Below, piece after piece: positions 1 to 8,230 of a DNA stretch of 21,923 bases. Location: NCBI GenBank assembly GCA_030141605.1, contig JAQGDQ010000452.1, positions 167,580 to 189,502 of the forward strand, in the 5' to 3' direction. The stretch comes from Tubiluchus corallicola (taxonomy: Eukaryota > Priapulida > Priapulimorpha > Priapulimorphida > Tubiluchidae). Made by a program: the position numbers and the translations under genes. Under the pieces are notes generated by a model, which had not been told where the DNA came from, did not search any database, and was given only the letters and a program-made list of their open reading frames with translations. How positions within the stretch are numbered: position 1 is the first letter of the stretch; the number at the start of each line of letters is the position of its first letter.

Positions 1-945
1 GTGTGAGTGTGTCCATCGCTAGCATTTCAATATGAGTGTGTGCATCATTAGCATTTCAGTGTGAGTGTGTCCATTGTTAGCTTTTCTCTGTGAGTGTGGC
101 CATTGTTAACTTTTCAGTGTGAGTGTGTCCATCGTTAGCTTTTCAGTGTGAGTGTGTCCATTGTTAGCTTTTCAGTGTAAGAGTGTCCATTGTTAGCTTT
201 GCAGTGTGAGTGTGTTCATCGTTAACTTTTCAGTCTGAGATGTCCGTCATTAGCTCTTCAATGTGAGACATCCATCACTAGCTTGTCAGTGTGAGTGTGT
301 CCATCGTTAGCTTGTCAGTGTGAGTGTGTCCATCGTTAGTTTTTCAGTGTGAGTGTGTCCATCGTTAGTTTTTCAGTGTGAGTGTGTCCGTCGTTAGTTT
401 TTCAGTGTGAGTGTGTCCGTCGTTAGTTTTTCAGTGTGAGTGTGCATCTGTAGTTTTTCAGTGTGAGTGTGTCCGTCTGTAGTTTTTCAGTGTGCGTGTG
501 TCCGTCGTTAGTTTTTCAGTGTGCGTGTGTCTGTCGTTAGTTTTTCAGTGTGAGTGTGTCTGTCGTTAGTTTTTCAGTGTGCGTGTGTCTGTCGTTAGTT
601 TTTCAGTGTGCGTGTGTCTGTCGTTAGTTTTTCAGTGTGCGTGTGTCCATCGTTAGTTTTTCAGTGTGAGTGTGCATCTGTAGTTTTTCAGTGTGAGTGT
701 GTCCGTCGTTAGTTTTTCAGTGTGAGTGTGTCCGTCGTTAGTTTTTCAGTGTGAGTGTGCAGCTGTAGTTTTTCAGTGTGAGTGTGTCTGTCGTTAGTTT
801 TTCAGTGTGAGTGTGTCCGTCCTTAGTTTTTCAGTGTGAGTGTGCATCTGTAGTTTTTCAGTGTGAGTGTGTTTGTCGTTAGTTTTTCAGTGTGAGTGTG
901 CATCTGTAGTTTTTCAGTGTGAGTATGGTCATTGTTAACTTTTCT
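1..945. repeat. 29-bp minisatellite array
   Basis: About 32 head-to-tail copies of a roughly 29-bp unit, consensus CAGTGTGAGTGTGTCCGTCG followed by TTAGTTTTT. The left part (1-330) is more diverged, with TTAGCTTTT endings. The right part is homogeneous and is interrupted by a recurrent 27-bp variant in which GTCCGTCGTTAG is replaced by GCATCTGTAG (near 440, 670, 840 and 895, with a GCAGCTGTAG form near 760). Decayed units continue to about 1027. The array runs off the left edge, so its full size is unknown. It probably lies in an upstream intron of the PKA-R1 gene. No coding signal is seen. Confidence 0.93.
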
Positions 946-2230
946 GTCTGTGTCCTTCAATACCTTTATAGTGTAAGTGCTTCCATGAATAGGTTGTCAA
1001 TGTAAGACGTCCTTGTTAGCTTTTCGTGGTCTGCTCCTGGCACAGCATCTTCCGTCATTAACTAGACAAAAGTCGGTACCTTTTACCACAAAGATGTCCT
1101 TCACGTGTGTCGAACAGTGAATACAAATCTTACCGTTGACAAGCTTGCACTTTGTTAGGTTGAAAGCTCGCATTAGGAGAGCTTCGTTAAGCTGATTAGT
1201 CATTTGCATTGATAATAGCTAAGGAGATTGTGATTGTTTACTAGGCTGTCTCAATCCATTTTGCATTGTGAAGACGTCATTTCTTTATTTATTCCAATCT
1301 CCGAGCAGTGGTCAGGATGAGAAGAACATGTACATAATAGGATTAATTGAATGTCTAACTGAACCTTTTGACTGTTATTGCGTGTTGCACAATAGGCTGC
1401 ATCAGTTTAACAATTTAATGTACTTGTACAATATTTTTGGCTGTTTGTGCCTACAATCTGCCATTTGGGTAATATTGCATAGCGAGGAAGTTTGAATTTT
1501 TTATTACAAATTTTTAGTCATTTTTGACGTGTACATGAAAATCCGAGTGAGAAATTGTCCAATAATTACTTATTTATTAGCCAGTTAAGAATGAATTCAA
1601 GCTCTCATGGTGCTCATTAAAATTAATATTCTGTTGCTGTGTGGCTTTCTTGCAACATCTTCCATACTTTTTTTGCTCTATACACTTTGCTATTAACAGC
1701 TGGATTTTTTGACGTTGAAATCAGGAGAATTCGTTCACTGAGCAGCTACAATTGAGATAGAGACGGTGATGTAGTTCAAGCGTTCATTTTCGTACTCCGG
1801 TAAAACAGGAGCATTATAATCCACTGTGTTGTTTGTGGTTGCAGGTCTGATTGATTGTTGTAATCAGCTTGTTGCTGCCAGGGTCGTATTTTAACCATTA
1901 TGCTAACTACGCTTTACCTTAGGACGCCAACATTTTAGGCGTCCAATTTTAAATAATTCCTTGGAGAATGTGTTTCCATTCATATTCATGTAAAACAAGC
2001 ATTGTTTAGCACACCACAGGCAGTTACCGAGACCCGGTTATTATATAAGTGCCATATAAGGAACAAGTACAAGGTAGTATACAATAAACAGTTGCCCAGC
2101 GCACTTATATATAAGTGCAGTTCATGTACACGTAATTAACAATGACCATATAGAAACTAGATTAATAGTATTAGTAATACACCACAAGTAATTGTTTAAT
2201 CTGTTAAGTACATGATCAGTCATAAATTCA
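946..2230. other. Probable intron sequence upstream of the first visible PKA-R1 exon; no gene recognised
   Basis: AT-rich unique sequence. No exon matching the N-terminal part of the PKA-R1 protein (which should end in an ILM-like motif before GSTMRKRK) was found. A small cysteine-containing open frame on the - strand (997-1209) is not recognised. Two structures are visible: a 7-bp perfect stem GGACGCC/GGCGTCC with a 9-nt loop (1922-1944), and an 18-bp perfect palindrome GCACTTATATATAAGTGC (2101-2118). Half of that palindrome recurs about 60 bp upstream as ATATAAGTGC. Confidence 0.5.
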
Positions 2231-2466
2231 CAATACTAGTGTGAGGGACAGATCTATCAGCCTAGGGTGTCGTGAAGTCTTGATACGCCCCTGATTGCTG
2301 CATCAATACTAGTGTGCGGGACAGATCTATCAGCCTAGGGGGGTCGTGAAGTCTTGATACGCCCCTGATTGCTGCATCAATACTAGTGTGCGGGACAGAT
2401 CTATCAGCCTACGGGGGGTCGTGAAGTCTTGATACGCCCCTGATTGCTGCATCAATACTAGTGTGC
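2231..2466. repeat. 74-bp tandem repeat, three copies plus a stub
   Basis: Three near-identical copies (2231-2303, 2304-2377, 2378-2452; 73, 74 and 75 bp) and a 14-bp partial fourth copy beginning CAATACTAGTGTGC. The length differences come from a G-run after CCTA, which grows from 3 to 6 G across the array. Near identity between copies suggests recent duplication. It ends about 90 bp before the 3' splice site of the first visible PKA-R1 exon. Confidence 0.95.
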
Positions 2467-2555
2467 TTTTGTCTATTACAATAACATGTTATTGAATATT
2501 TCTTTGACTTTGTATAAATCATCGCAAATTAAACTGACTTTTTTTGTTGTTCTAG

Positions 2556-2616
2556 GGATCAACAATGCGCAAAAGAAAAATGTATGAGGAATTCCTTACC
2601 AAAGTTTCCATACTGG
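2556..2616 (+). CDS. Pka-R1: PKA-R1 exon: inter-domain linker helix
   Basis: A 61-nt exon between a TTTTTTTGTTGTTCTAG acceptor and a GGTGAG donor. It encodes [20 protein letters not shown] plus the first base of a split Glu codon. It is the basic helix joining binding domains A and B. The first codon is in phase with the acceptor, so the preceding exon must end in phase 0. Confidence 0.95.
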
Positions 2617-5422
2617 GTGAGTTGCTTTTCATAAAAACTTTTGTCATTTTCATTCGAATACACGTGCTTGCATGTGTATTTACAAGTGTCTAATTGCAGC
2701 TGTACAACTAGAACTGAATGATTATTATGTGTACAATTTATGTTGTTTCAACTGCAGTTGTACATCAAGTCTGCCACACAAAATTAGAAAATTTTGTGTA
2801 AAGGGAAGAAAAGGCAAATTTAAAGTCGGTCAAAAAAAAGTTTCCACTCAAAGTTATGTTACTTTGCATCACTTTCCCGAAAGACTTATGTAACTAGAAA
2901 AGAAAATTTTTATTAATTAATTTGCACCAATTTGGTAAGACATCATTGACTCGCATTCCCAGCGTGCACCAGTGACTCAACAAAAACGTATTTTTAATCT
3001 TATTGAAAATATACAGTTATTTAAATTTCTGCTTAGTTAATGAAGTGTGTGCTACAAATGGTCTGACTATTTTTCAAACTTTGTGCAGTTTTATCTAAAC
3101 TAGTTTCAGAAGATTTATCGCTAGAACGGTTGCGCCTGACTTTTGGGGGTGAGCATTCTCTACCAGAAAGCGAATTCGAATTGAGTTTGAAAGATTTTCG
3201 AACAAGCTTTTGAACCAGTAGTTAAATGTTGTTTTAAAAAGATTGTGCATATTACTTGATTTTGTTCCGCAGTAAACCACTATTAGTTTGTTAAAAATTT
3301 TGCACATAAACTGCATCTAAATTGTGCTAATTACATACTGTTTCAAACATTTTTAATGATAAAGAGCATACGTGGCTGAAGTGGAACTAAGAAAACTCGT
3401 TCGAGTTGAATTCGAATGTTGGATGCTCACCCCTACTGACTGTGACTAAAAGAGGCACAGACGCGGAAGTTTGAATTTTTAAATTTTATACAGCTTTACT
3501 GCTAATGCAAGCTTTGTGCACAATAAGACAGCATGAAAGGGGCAAAATTTCAAAGCGATTTTTTAGCTTTTTGTTAATAAAGGGTTTTCTTGTGCTTTAA
3601 GTTAAATCTCACAGATTGCAGTTTCTCTGCGATTTTGTAATGCGGGTTAATGGAACCCCATTAACATGTTCTTGTATTAGAACAAACAAAATCTTTTAAA
3701 ATTAATAAACCTAGATTTTACCTACGACTTGAGTTTCTTTCTTTTACATAAACTGATTTCCATTCTTTTACTCTAGTGCCTATTCCTTCGTCTCGCCATT
3801 TATCATTTCCAACATAACTACTTATGCTTTCATTGCGGCAAAGGCTAGTGCACCACATACATTTCAGCAAACTTGGACCGAGATTCGTAAAAAATATTAT
3901 TTGCTCTATACATCAAGATGGCACCTACTGGTCAACTTCAGGATAGTTCACACTGGCACCACAGTGCTGTAATTATTATGAGATCAAACTTTACAATAGA
4001 TCTTCCTACTTATGTACATGTTTTAATTTCAGAGAGTTTAGACAAGTGGGAACGATTAACCGTTGCCGATGCTTTGGAGCCATGTACGTTCCTTGACGGA
4101 CAGAACGTTGTAGTTCAGGGTGACAGAGGTGAAGACTTCTTCATTATTACAGAGGTAAGTTCAACCTGACAGTCGAGGTGCGTGGCTTCATACGAGTACT
4201 AAATGTAGAGGTTTGTTTTTGATTTTAGCAATGCCAGATGGTATTTGAATTATGTGATTTTCCATTAACATGACAAAAGAACCCATCCATCATGCTGCTC
4301 TGTTTTTTCGTGAAAGGAAGTAGTAAAGGGCTCAGAAATAATCAATTATGCTCTGTTTATTTTTCAGTTCAATATTTTATGCATTTTTGTACTGTCATTG
4401 TTTAAATCAGGGGTGTGCAAATTGCGGCCCGGGGGCCACTTGCGGCCATTAACCCTTACAAGACGGTTATAGCTTGGTGTCACTGTACTACACAGACTGT
4501 GTGATACACATTACTAATATGCATTGTAATGAAATTACCACTATCTGTCCTGAAAGTAGAAATATGTGGTTTGTAATATAAATTTTAATAACTTCTAAAA
4601 TAGTTTCTTGAGTGTAGTAGTGTAGTAGTAATGATGTACGCAGGTCGGATGCAAAAAAAAATCGTTATTAGGCCTTTCTGTACTTGGCTCCTTGATCAAA
4701 CTTCCTGTGGCCCGCAGGTACTGCGGGAAAGTTTAATTTGGCCCTTCTAGTCAGATAATTTGCACACCCCTGGTTTAAGTAAATAGTGATTTTGAATAAT
4801 AAAGATGCACTTTTGGACAGTAAAGAGAAGAATGAATTGGTTACGTCTTCATTGATTCGATATGATAACTAGATGTTTGGTATTTTCAGGGCACTGCTGT
4901 TGTGCTGCAGAGAAGAGCCGAGAACGAGGAGCCAGTTGAAGTCGGACGTCTTGGTGTCTCTGACTACTTTGGTAAGCTTTGGGATTTTTTTCAAACTTTA
5001 CCCAATGTTATCTAAACTTGTTTCGAGTTATCTTTAAAATGGCTGGTTGCGCTTAACGCTCACCGCGGGAGTTTAACCTTGTAAGCTTCATACAGCATTC
5101 TCGCTAATTATACAAGTTCTGTATGCAATAGGAAAACATGGCAATGATTGTAAATTTCAAAGCAAATTATTTGAGCTTTATTTATGAAGTGGTTTCTTGT
5201 GCTTTTAATTTGTAATTTTCCTGCATTGAATGTGTGTTTCCATTTACAGGAGAAATAGCATTATTATTAGACAGACCACGAGCAGCAACTGTACAAGCAC
5301 GCGGACTTCTGAAGTGTGTTAAACTCGACCGTGCTAGATTCGAACGTGTCCTGGGCCCGTGTGCTGACATATTAAAGCGGAATATTGCTCAGTATAACAG
5401 TTTTGTTTCCATATCCGTGTAG
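2556..5422 (+). CDS. Pka-R1: cAMP-dependent protein kinase type I regulatory subunit, C-terminal part (4 exons, 5' partial)
   Basis: Join 2556-2616, 4033-4154, 4890-4971, 5250-5422; 438 nt giving 145 residues plus TAG. The protein is the cytoplasmic subunit that holds the PKA catalytic subunit inactive until cAMP binds. Visible in order: the linker helix between the two cyclic-nucleotide-binding domains ([14 protein letters not shown]), then the complete second domain. Its phosphate-binding cassette [16 protein letters not shown] keeps the key Glu and Arg, and the family C-terminus NSFVSISV is intact. All four exons have AG/GT borders and compatible phases (1, 0, 1), and no residue is missing at any junction. 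The dimerisation domain, pseudosubstrate site and first binding domain are encoded left of the window. The identity is recognised from the protein family; type I rather than type II follows from the high match to the RI tail. The insect-like residues suggest an arthropod host. Confidence 0.97.
2995..3605 (+). repeat. Dispersed repeat family, copy A (split by a hAT insertion)
   Basis: Similar over most of its length to copy B (4984-5212, same strand) and copy C (15030-15430, opposite strand). Shared landmarks in order: a TTTTTCAAACTTT core, a TTATCTAAACT(A/T)GTTTC core, a GTTTGAATTT or GAGTTTAAC block, CATACAGC-type or TATACAGC-type sequence, and a TTTCTTGTGCTTT block at the end. A separate 292-bp element (3144-3435) interrupts this copy. 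No ends or coding capacity could be defined, so it may be a SINE or non-autonomous DNA transposon. Confidence 0.75.
3144..3435. mobile_element. Non-autonomous hAT-like element nested in repeat copy A
   Basis: A 292-bp element. The left end TGGGGGTGAGCATTC and the reverse complement of the right end, TAGGGGTGAGCATCC, form inverted repeats, with a further subterminal GAATTCGAATT pairing. It is flanked by an 8-bp target duplication with one mismatch (CTGACTTT at 3136-3143, CTGACTGT at 3436-3443). An 8-bp duplication and a (C/T)AGGGGTG terminus are typical of hAT transposons. It encodes no transposase. Removing it restores the colinearity of the surrounding repeat with its other copies. Confidence 0.83.
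4033..4154 (+). CDS. Pka-R1: PKA-R1 exon: start of cyclic-nucleotide-binding domain B
   Basis: A 122-nt exon between TTTTAATTTCAG and GTAAGT. It encodes the second part of the split Glu and then [16 protein letters not shown] through DFFIITE. This is the N-terminal helix and first beta strands of the domain B jelly roll. An in-frame upstream ATG at 3918 lies in the intron and is not the start. Confidence 0.96.
4408..4772. mobile_element. Non-autonomous hAT element in a PKA-R1 intron
   Basis: A 365-bp element with 16-bp perfect terminal inverted repeats CAGGGGTGTGCAAATT. It is flanked by 8-bp target duplications with one mismatch (GTTTAAAT at 4400-4407, GTTTAAGT at 4773-4780). The subterminal GCGGCCCGGGGGCC and GGCCCGCAGGTACTGCGGG blocks are typical of a widespread animal hAT class. 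No transposase is encoded. It lies in the intron between 4154 and 4890. Confidence 0.92.
4890..4971 (+). CDS. Pka-R1: PKA-R1 exon: middle of cyclic-nucleotide-binding domain B
   Basis: An 82-nt exon from acceptor TATTTTCAG to donor GGTAAGC. It encodes [20 protein letters not shown] and then LGVSDYF plus the first base of the next Gly codon. The GRLG.SDYFG stretch leads directly into the cAMP phosphate-binding cassette. It starts in phase 0 and ends in phase 1. Confidence 0.96.
4984..5212 (+). repeat. Dispersed repeat family, copy B
   Basis: Begins 13 bp after the end of the PKA-R1 exon at 4971 and fills most of the intron to 5249. It closely matches copy C in reverse (TTTTTCAAACTTTA, CAATGTTATCTAAACTTG, AAAATGGC, CACGGGAGTT/CGCGGGAGTT blocks) and copy A. 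It lacks the hAT insertion seen in copy A. Confidence 0.78.
5250..5422 (+). CDS. Pka-R1: PKA-R1 terminal coding exon
   Basis: Begins after TTTCCATTTACAG and ends with TAG. It completes the split Gly and encodes [14 protein letters not shown] (phosphate-binding cassette with Glu and Arg) through the cap region [13 protein letters not shown] and the C-terminal NSFVSISV. An ATG at 5234 is in the intron and would give a false start if read as a one-exon gene. Confidence 0.97.
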
Positions 5423-5538
5423 AGCTTTCTCGTATACTTACTTGACACGTGTACAATGCTGCAATAGCCATGTTTAGATGATGATACTTTCACATACAGC
5501 TGTTCTCCTTTTAACTGAACCTCTTCACATTTGTTTTA

Positions 5539-6023
5539 CAATCAACCTCGGGTATAAGGTACTTGCTTATAAGGGACACTCGCTTATAAGGGACCACCAA
5601 CACCGGTCCCGATTTTTCGTAACGTTTTTCCTTATAAAAATGTTCGTATATAAGGTACTCGGATATAAGGGACTTTCGGTTGTAAGGGACGATATCTTCA
5701 GGTCCCGTGTAATAGAAACCCTGGTAAATAACCTTGCATATAAGGAACCCTATGATCAAATATATCCTAAAAAGCCTATGCCGAGACCCCGCGTGGGACC
5801 GACTGTATTCCAGCTCGTTCGATTATGACAAAAAATAAATTAAATACGAGAAAAATCTTTAGTGTCCCCGAAATCAGTACATCCTTAATATTATTTTCTA
5901 CGGGCAACTATATAAAATTAATTTTGACACCCTCGGTCTGACTCAACTTCGACTATAAGGACATCGGATATAAAGGACGGTTTTTTCCGTTCCGGAGGTG
6001 TCTGTTATATCCAAGATTGACTG
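5539..6023. mobile_element. TATAAGG-rich inverted-repeat element (Tigger/pogo-like MITE?) in the PKA-R1 3' UTR
   Basis: The left end CAATCAACCTCGGGTATAAG and the reverse complement of the right end, CAGTCAATCTTGGATATAAC, match at 15 of 20 positions. TA precedes the left end and TT follows the right end, so a TA target duplication would need one change. Inside, short TATAAGG(A/G)AC-type units recur near both ends (about seven in 5551-5755, two in 5950-5980). Clusters of TATAAC/TATAAGG-type units next to the ends are a feature I associate with pogo/Tigger-like elements. The reading frames across it are by-products of the repeated unit. The class is inferred; the inverted repeat is visible. Confidence 0.66.
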
Positions 6024-7443
6024 TTTTAAGCATTTTCATTTGAAGTGCTAATTTCCAACGCAATGCTGGTGAAACGCCGTCAGCTTTGTCTCAAGTTTTT
6101 CTAATTTGAATGATACAAAACTCGTGTAAACGTAGCTATTGTACATAGTAGTGCTTCCTCAACCATTTTCATTTCTCCTTCAAATTTAAATTAAAATTTA
6201 ACGTGTTTTTAATCTTGAAGGAATTTTTAATCTCTTAGTAACTTGACTTTTCCCAGTCTAGCTGTAAATTTACTGTCTACTTTGTTAAATTAAATTTACC
6301 TTTTTTTCGCTTCATTTCTGTTATATTCCTAGTCAAACTATAATCCTTCAATAAGATTTTTCAAATACTCCATTGTCACTGTATAACTTCATGCTGACAA
6401 TAGAAGTGTGTGATTTTGAGTGTGATTATAATGCTTAGTTAGAATATCCCTAGCTTGATATCGTTCCCGCGATGTAAGAAGTATAGCAAGAGTTACATGT
6501 ATTAAAAACTGTATAATATAATACTATTGTGTATCTTGTATGTAATATTATGATTATGTTCTGTTTATGCAGATATCTGTTTACAGACTGGTACTGAGCG
6601 AAGTTAGTATGTTATTTTAGAGTTAGAATGTCCAATAGAAAATATTAACTTATCCCGAATTGTTATAAACTCAAGCTTCATTGGTTGTAAAAATATTATA
6701 ACATAATTTTAGTGAGTTTTTTTGCTGGGGTTACTGTATCTCGAGTCTACGTGAAGTGACCGACTTCGTTTGGTCGTATAATTCTAACTTTGGTCTTCCT
6801 TTTTTTCAGTTATCCCAAACCTTTTATCTAGAGACGCCAGAAACCAGAATCACCTATTATGCCTGTTACCTCTGCCACCCTCCTCTCTTCCGTCTTGGTG
6901 CAAGCCATAGCATCTCTTTTGGCCATTTTTAATGTCCTATATTCATTTCATTTTTTGTAGTACTTAAAACTAGTATTAAATTCTGTGCTACCATAGTTCT
7001 TTTCAGTATGACTGGCCTCTTTACCGAGTGATTCCAGCAGGCTGTTGTCTGTGTCGTACGATGTGTTCTATTAGGCAAATTTTCGCAGTAGTTATTAGCC
7101 GATAATTTTAAGTCTTGCGACAGTGTACGACTGCCAATGAACATTAATGTACAGAAATTTTTTGTCATGTATAATACTTGTGTATTTTCTGTGAGAAACT
7201 GTTCGATGTTTACGCGGCAGGCTGACAAAGCCACCCTTTAGACCTTAAAAATGAATAGTTGCGTCACCAATAGTTAAATATTTATTGAAGATATTGTCAA
7301 GTCTGAACGTATTGATATGTTGCTGTTGTTGCTTTTTACCCCATCTGTTGAGCAAATTTTCATATGTGTCGTATGCTATAATTACCTTATTATTAATGTT
7401 AATGTGTACAATATTTATAGTGGAATTCGTTTGTTCGATGTGT

Positions 7444-7449
7444 AATAAA
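7444..7449 (+). terminator. Candidate poly(A) signal of PKA-R1
   Basis: AATAAA followed within 20-60 bp by TG/T-rich sequence (TTGTTTCGCATGTCGTTTGC). This is the strongest cleavage-signal context downstream of the stop codon on this strand. Another AATAAA at about 8240 is an alternative. It implies a 3' UTR of about 2 kb. Confidence 0.4.
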
Positions 7450-7536
7450 GTTATTTCTAAACTCTAATTGTTTCGCATGTCGTTTGCTTACTGTTGCTGT
7501 GTTCTTCCAATTTACTAAACAGCATACGTTGCTATT

Positions 7537-7876
7537 AGGTTAGGGCTTGGGGCACTGACTGAGGTCCTGAGAATACAGTTAAAGTTGAGGTTTGTGGCAC
7601 TGACTGAGCCCCTGAGAATACGGTTAAGGTTTGGGACACTGACTGAGGTACTGAGAATACGGTTGTGGTTAAGGTTTGGGGCACTGACTGAGATCCTGAG
7701 AATATAGTTAAGGTTAAGGTTTGTGGCACTGACAGAGCCCCTGAGAATACGGTCAAGGTTTGGGGCACCGACTGAGGTCCTAAGAATACGGTTAAGGTTA
7801 AGGTTTGGGGCACCGACTGAGATCGTGAGATTACGGTTAAGGTAAAGGTTTGGGGCACTAACTGAGGTCCTGAGAA
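7537..7876. repeat. 39/45-bp tandem repeat with a 129-bp higher-order unit
   Basis: Eight units of the form GGTT(AAGGTT)n followed by TGGGGCACTGACTGAGGTCC and TGAGAATAC. Unit length is 39 or 45 bp depending on an extra AAGGTT-type hexamer. The length order 45-39-45 occurs twice, with matching diagnostic variants (GTGGCACTGAC with GAGCCCC; the short unit; GAGATC). All spacings are multiples of three, so two - strand frames stay open for over 100 codons. That is a consequence of the period, not evidence for a gene. Confidence 0.92.
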
Positions 7877-7879
7877 CTG

Positions 7880-8230
7880 AAATCATTTTGGCAGCCCGTG
7901 ATTAAGCCTTGAGCAAAGTAAGCACGTGCTTGGGGCCTCACAGGAAGCAGGGACCCCACGCAGTTTTTTCTAATCGGATAATTGCCCAAAAATAAAATAC
8001 CGGAACGTGTGGCGATGTCTATGTTTTCTTCACAAAGTGGCAGTACAATGGATATCAAGATTCTGGCTACTGAGCAGCATAAGCTGACATTGATTGTATA
8101 TATGTGTTATAATATATTTCAAGTGTGGGTAATGTTTATAAGAATGTTTGACACAGAAAATAGGATAGAGCCATCTCTGTATTTTAATCTAATATCATTT
8201 TTATACAAAGTAAAGTTGTTCCTCTAGCAT
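7880..8230. other. Possible degenerate transposon fragment; unrecognised
   Basis: Sequence next to the tandem repeat contains a 12-bp palindrome AAGCACGTGCTT (7920-7931) followed by GGGGCCTCACAGGAAGCAGG and GACCCC. GGGGCC-rich blocks of this kind are common in old hAT-type element ends, but no matching inverted end or target duplication was found. A + strand open frame (7982-8227) has no recognisable domain. Confidence 0.25.

Larger units (their letters stand above)
5423..7470 (+). other. Probable 3' UTR of PKA-R1
   Basis: AT-rich non-coding sequence after the TAG. It contains the inverted-repeat element at 5539-6023. The best poly(A) signal on this strand is AATAAA at 7444-7449, followed by TG/T-rich sequence. 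Earlier A-rich stretches near 5833 lie inside the inserted element. The 3' end is inferred. Short open frames here (for example 6929-7234 on the - strand, 7285-7467 on the + strand) show no family resemblance. Confidence 0.45.

Noticed and set aside
1-945. CRISPR-like direct repeats
   Set aside because: Units are contiguous, with no unique spacers, in eukaryotic DNA; it is a minisatellite.
5478-5828. 116-codon frame with repeated YKG..L-type motif, and its antisense partner
   Set aside because: It lies in the PKA-R1 3' UTR and follows the TATAAGG units of an inverted-repeat element; no protein family match.
7515-7886. Two periodic - strand proteins (SVSAPNLN-like and QSVPQTLT-like repeats)
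   Set aside because: They are by-products of a tandem repeat with a period divisible by three; both frames are open for the same reason.
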